Source: Gordius sp. MW1 (lineage: Eukaryota > Nematomorpha > Gordioida > Gordea > Gordiidae). Taken from it: a DNA stretch of 64,000 bases. How positions within the stretch are numbered: the stretch's first letter is position 1; every line of letters begins with the position of its first letter. Positions 59,034 through 64,000 of this stretch are shown here, one piece after another. The position numbers and the translations under genes were made by a program. The notes under the pieces are model-generated. The model worked only from the letters and a program-made list of their open reading frames with translations. It was not told the origin of the DNA and did not search any database. The DNA is taken from assembly GCA_964036665.1 (NCBI GenBank), contig OZ038527.1, positions 26,143,901-26,207,900 of the forward strand. Direction: 5' to 3'.

Positions 59034-62000
59034 CCTGCCGAGAGATTGTTTTCAGCAGCATCCAACATAGTCACAAAAAACAGTTTTGTCCTCGTGTGTT
59101 AATTATATTATATGTTTGAGAGATTAATAGTATTAACAAGAACATAATATTAATTAAATTTTAAAGAAAGAAAAATTAAAATAAAAATTCCTTTTAGTTT
59201 TAAATAAGGGCTAAATTCTGAAACTACCCGCCCGATTCGCTCGAAACTTTACCCGTAGGTGCCCAGGGCGGCCAGGGGTAAAATAACCTTTTCCGATTCC
59301 TAAAGTACCTTTTCATTTTAAAAATATCGGACATTTCCCGGCCAGTTTCATAAAAATTTCGACTTATTTGGCCAATGGTCATTTTTTTCATTGGTCAGTA
59401 GCCAGCGGACGGTCATAAATTCATATTATCAATGATATTAACAAGAACAAAATATTAATTTAATTTAAAAAAATATATAAAAATTTTTGTCCTCTCCCGA
59501 GCTTGAACCCTGAGTTTACAATGTTTGTTAATTTCATTAATTATGTGATTTATGACCAAACAGAATAAAGGGGGGCCTAGGGAGTCGCCTTGTTAGATCC
59601 TTTCTGCGGATTTAAGGAAGAATTTTTCAAATTTCAAAATTGAATGGCACCCGTAACTTAAAATGATGTAGTTAGTGTATTGGGGAAATAGCTTGATAAA
59701 ATCGTTAATAAAAGCTGTGCGGCGAACGCTGTTGAAAACATTTTTAAAATCCAGTTTTAGAAAGGAGTCACCCAGAGGGAGGTGTTCCAGGGCTAAGCGT
59801 GCGGCGTGGGTAGCTATCTCGCACCCTCCTTTGACCAACAACTCAACCTCTAAATAAAATTAACAAAAAAATTGCATTTAAAAGGCTGCAAAATATAAAA
59901 GAATATCTCTGTGAAAGATCCATGCTGGTTTCTTGCTTATCAAAAAATTAGCGGACCGAGCTCGGGCAATTGGTTTTTTCGTATTGGGGGACCAATTAAG
60001 CCTAAAAAACTCAGGCATATTTCAAATTCAAACAATGGCTCCGGCTTGGGTTTACAGAGAATTTGTAAGGAGCTCTTTGCAAATTGCGCTCATGGAAGAA
60101 AGACCACAGGTGCAATTGGGTCACGATTTAAACAAATTAATTGTTAATGCTTTTTTATGTACAAACTTATTATTGTAGATAATATTGATGTTTTTTTTAT
60201 CAAAAACCCATTGTAGATATTGAATGTATATAATTTAAATTATTTTTGTTTAATCGAAACTTTTTAGTACAAAATCTACGCCCCCCCCCCTTGAGGCAAT
60301 CCTGCCTAGGACACTGGCCTTTGGATACTTGTGTTTTGTAAAAGTAACACGACAAACATTGCAATACGTCCAACTTGATCAAGATGTGAAATTGACTAAA
60401 ACGGGCGAACCTTTCATGTCCAAATAGGTTTTAACGTTGTGTTCTACGGGCAAAGTTATATATAAATTATCTTGAATCCATAAAATCTTCCTTTTGCATT
60501 ATTTGTCAAAATATATTTCATACATATGTGGCTTTTTTATATTTTTAAGCCATTCGCGTTCTATATTGTGAAAGGTGCTATGATAGAAATTAACTTTAGA
60601 TTTTATTTTGCACTAGATGAACCCGGCAAACGTTGTTTTGCCATTTACCCGGGTGTATTAGCAGAATATATATCATTTTATAGATAAATTTCAATAGATT
60701 AAGAATATATCAAATATAATTGGTAAGTGTTTATTATGCAAAAATTTTTAAACAAATAGTTAAAGAGGGTCCAAGGCCCAGGCCCACTTAATTTATTTAG
60801 CCACGCAGGAGGGGACACGACCGTCCTATAATAATAATTGACGTGAAAAATAAGCAAAAAAATGACTTTGATTTAACATGGGCGTACGCAGGTTTTGAAT
60901 TAGGGGGGGGGGGGGGGGGGGGTAGAATTAAAAAAAAAAATTTTCTGACACCAAAAAAATAATTTAAAAATTTTTCAGCGGGCAAAAAAAAGGTCTCGAC
61001 ATCCAAAAATTGTCCCTACCAAAAATTTTCCTGAAAGCAAAAAAAAAGGTCCTCGACTATCCAAAATTTGGGCAGTGGCTAATTAGGGAGGGGCAGTGTC
61101 TAATTAGGAAAGGGCAGTGACTAATGGGGGGGGGGGCAAAACATAATTTTTTTTTTAATTTTTAAGGGTTTTTGTATTGAAAATTTTTTTATTACCCAAA
61201 TAAGTTTATCCAATAATATAATTTACACGGAAAAGCTTCTTTTATGATATGGAATAAAAAGCATATATGTAATTAATTGGGGAAGAGCATATTAATACTT
61301 ATTAATTGCTATGCAATTTATTTATGATAAAGCTTAGCATAAGCCTTAAAGAAATGTCACTGAGTTTTAAATGTAATTTAAGTTTCTTCTACAAAATAAA
61401 CGCATAACCATGACATAAAATACTTTGTAGAATCTAATGTTTATATTCCTCTGGTTCATTCATATTGTAACGGGTCTAGCCTGATTTAATATGAAAGAAA
61501 ATTTTTATGCAGCAATAAAACATTTAAGCTTCATATATTATACGTATAGTTGTAAAGTTGCTGTTTTGCTCTGACTTGGACGTAAACACATATCTAGCAT
61601 ATGTGCTCGGACGCATAAGCTTTGTCATCAAGAGGGGTAAAATGCTTGAGGAGTTAAGTTGTAACAGCAAATACAAGCTCAAGCAGTAAAATAGCTTAGC
61701 TTGTTTGCAACTTTAAATAAAAGTAGTTTTGTAGGAGCAATTGCTGATAGCAAGTTGCTTGTCCATTTTGCTCAACGAATGTGTTAATTAATTATGTCTT
61801 TGCGATTTTTCCCACCTTTTATAAAACCTTGCATTGTGACCTGAACTAAAAATATTATTAAATATAAATTTAGAAACATTAAGTCATATTAAAAATGTCA
61901 AAATAATTATTTATACAATATAACATAATTTCGCCATTTATAAAAAATAAATCTTAAAAATCATTTTAGATATATATAATGAAAATCGAGAAAAAAATGA

Positions 62001-64000
62001 GTTCGCACCTTTAATATAATTAAAACATTTACACCTTTTCTTAAAAACGATAAAATATAAAGTTAAACCATATTAAAATTGTCAAAAAAATTATTACCAT
62101 CTGGGTGAGACAGAAAATTCAAAAATTTATAATTAAATAAATTTTACATGTATAAAAAATAAATTTTAATTTCAAAATATATTTTAGCCATATATAAATA
62201 AAATTGCAAAATAAATTAGCCTTAAAAAATATAAATCCATAACAAATAGCCATTGGCATAGGGAGGGGTGGTTTTCCGATTAGAACCCCTCCCATGATTT
62301 TTAATTTATATAATTTTTACTTTGTATATTTATAAAAAAATATTTGTTGGAATTTTATTTTGTATTTTATTATTTTTACGCCAATATCACTTTAAACTTT
62401 TAGGAAACAAAACATTTAGAACCCAAAAAAATCGTTACAAAAAATTTGATCTTACAAATCTTATACCCCCCCCCCCCCCCCCCTTTGAGGAAATCCTACT
62501 TACGCCTATGCAAATAGCCATGTTATTGTTGAACAACAGAATGTATTAAAACAAAACAACTCATTATAATGTGATATGAGATGCTATGAGCAGTGCTTGC
62601 TCATAGCATTTGCTCATATTAAACTGTTAGTTAACTTATAATGCTGCTCAGGCACACAGCTCTATACATGAGTTACTTTTTGCTACTATCTTTTCGCCTC
62701 TCGAGCATTTTCATCTGATACTGTATCCTACTCATGAGTAGAGTAGGATACACAGTGCTTGTGAGGGGACAGAGCTTACAGTGAGCAATGCTCACTGGAG
62801 CAAATTACCATCACTAATTATACGTCATATGACGTCTTTATTAGGTGCCAAAACGTATAAAACAACGTATAAAACAAAAAAACTTGACCCCTAAAAAACT
62901 ACTGGACCGATTTGGCTCGAACAAATTTTAAAACATGCTCCGGAGTATGGGGAATAAACTGTAAAATTTTGAGCCAAATAGGTCTGGTAGTTTTCCAAAT
63001 TTGGTGGTGGCATACAAACAAACAAACACACATACACACAAACACAAACATAGTTTCATTTTTATTAATTGACATTAGCATTTTTCCATTTTTTTAACAA
63101 TCAACTTGAAAATAGAATATACTAGCTGATTCTCATCACTAATTCAAACTACATAAATTACTCCTGTTTTTAATTTGACTATTAAAAGGTAAATTATTTC
63201 AATAAAGTTATATTTTAAATTTCTAAAGGTTAACCGTGAAGTTTAGCTAGTCCTCATCGTTAATTTAAATTACATTTAATACAAATTCAAAAGCAAGTAA
63301 TTTAAATTTTATAAATGTTTCTTGCAAATTAAATTAATATGATATGATAACTTGTTTATAAAATTTATTTTTATAGTGGGAAGCTGTCTCTGCATTCCGA
63401 AGAAAAAACACGAAAAGAAGAAAATTGATTTTAAGATTTATTCTTTAAATATAACCACAATTACCACGCCATCTAATGTTGAGATATATCCTGAAATGGT
63501 CCGGCAGGTGGCTCTCCGTGGGGAGATAAACATATCTACAGAACACATGTAATTATGAATAGATGTATGTGAGTATGGATCATACGTACCTATGGATGGA
63601 TGGATCATACGTATGTATAGATGTATGGTTCATACATATGTATGGATGGATGGATCATACGTATGTATAGATGTATGGTTCATACATATGTATCGATGGA
63701 TGGTCCTTAATTGCATACATCTATTCATAAATTTATTTAATGTTAAAATGCTTTTATTCTTTAAAATTGATACACGATACAATAAAGGAGCTTAAAATAA
63801 TATTATAAATAAAAAAAATTATTCATCACATTCGTCAATAGCCAACACGGGCCATGTGTCAGATAAACATTTGTAATTATATTTAGATATCAAAATGCCG
63901 ATTTTTTGGCGTAAAATAAAGCTGGGTGAGTATTTAGCTTAGGGGGATCTGTTTCCTATCGATTTAAAAAGTGCTAATGCTTTTTTGCCAAGAGTAGCCG
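59034..64000 (+). repeat. tandem unit 3 (partial, runs off the window)
   Basis: Same order, at least 4,967 bp. About 165-190 bp of the unit lie beyond the window edge. Contains the LINE RT fragment (59488-59850, minus, now with an additional stop in the QQGD region), MITE remnant near 60888, hairpin cluster near 62581, RTE/SINE tail near 62885, minisatellite near 63570 and the start of the C-terminal fragment. Confidence 0.92.
59488..59850 (-). pseudogene. LINE-type RT fragment, unit 3
   Basis: As in unit 2, with the QQGD glutamine codon changed to a stop (AERI-stop). No YxDD box. Confidence 0.75.

Noticed and set aside
1-64000. tRNA, rRNA or other structured RNA genes
   Set aside because: No convincing A/B boxes with a cloverleaf or rRNA-like core was found by eye. 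A covariance search could still find a small one.

Overview
The window looks like nuclear DNA from an invertebrate animal. It is very AT-rich, gene-poor and packed with transposon remnants. The animal assignment rests on a spliced G-protein alpha subunit of the G12/13 class (14542-20962), a family typical of animals and their close relatives. The phylum cannot be resolved from the window.

Layout. (1) 1-14.5 kb is AT-rich and mostly intergenic. A GC-richer promoter-like island at about 780-1050 may start a minus-strand gene that runs off the left edge. The region also holds a 202-bp MITE, a 1.1-kb hAT-type non-autonomous element, a compact young Ty3/Gypsy fossil with 120-bp LTRs (7393-11380), and one copy of a dispersed ~0.7-kb repeat. 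(2) 14.5-21.8 kb is the G-alpha-12/13 gene: four coding exons, one intron of only 40 bp, a 4.5-kb third intron with several MITEs, and two unusual protein insertions. (3) 21.5-30.7 kb is a field of non-autonomous DNA elements. Several have clear terminal inverted repeats (TIRs) and 8-bp target duplications, and two copies of a ~1.5-1.8-kb TIR element are filled with tandem repeats. (4) 30.7-51.35 kb is a giant palindrome. Arms of about 7.2-7.4 kb (31736-39152 and 44175-51354) mirror each other around position 41548 with a 5-kb unique spacer and an estimated >99% identity outside the satellite. The arms carry broken hAT, MULE-like and LINE genes plus 119-bp satellite arrays. (5) 48.7-64 kb is a tandem array of at least three 5.13-5.16-kb units. 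The first unit overlaps the outer part of the right palindrome arm, so one edge of the palindrome has been amplified head-to-tail.

The only convincing host gene is the G-alpha-12/13 gene (RhoGEF/Rho-type signalling). The main novelty is structural. The palindrome is bounded by satellite arrays carried inside a hAT-end element, and its outer edge is built into a tandem amplification whose junction shows a 9-bp inverted microhomology. That pattern suggests template switching or breakage-fusion-type rearrangement. All statements come from reading the sequence by eye; identities are estimates.
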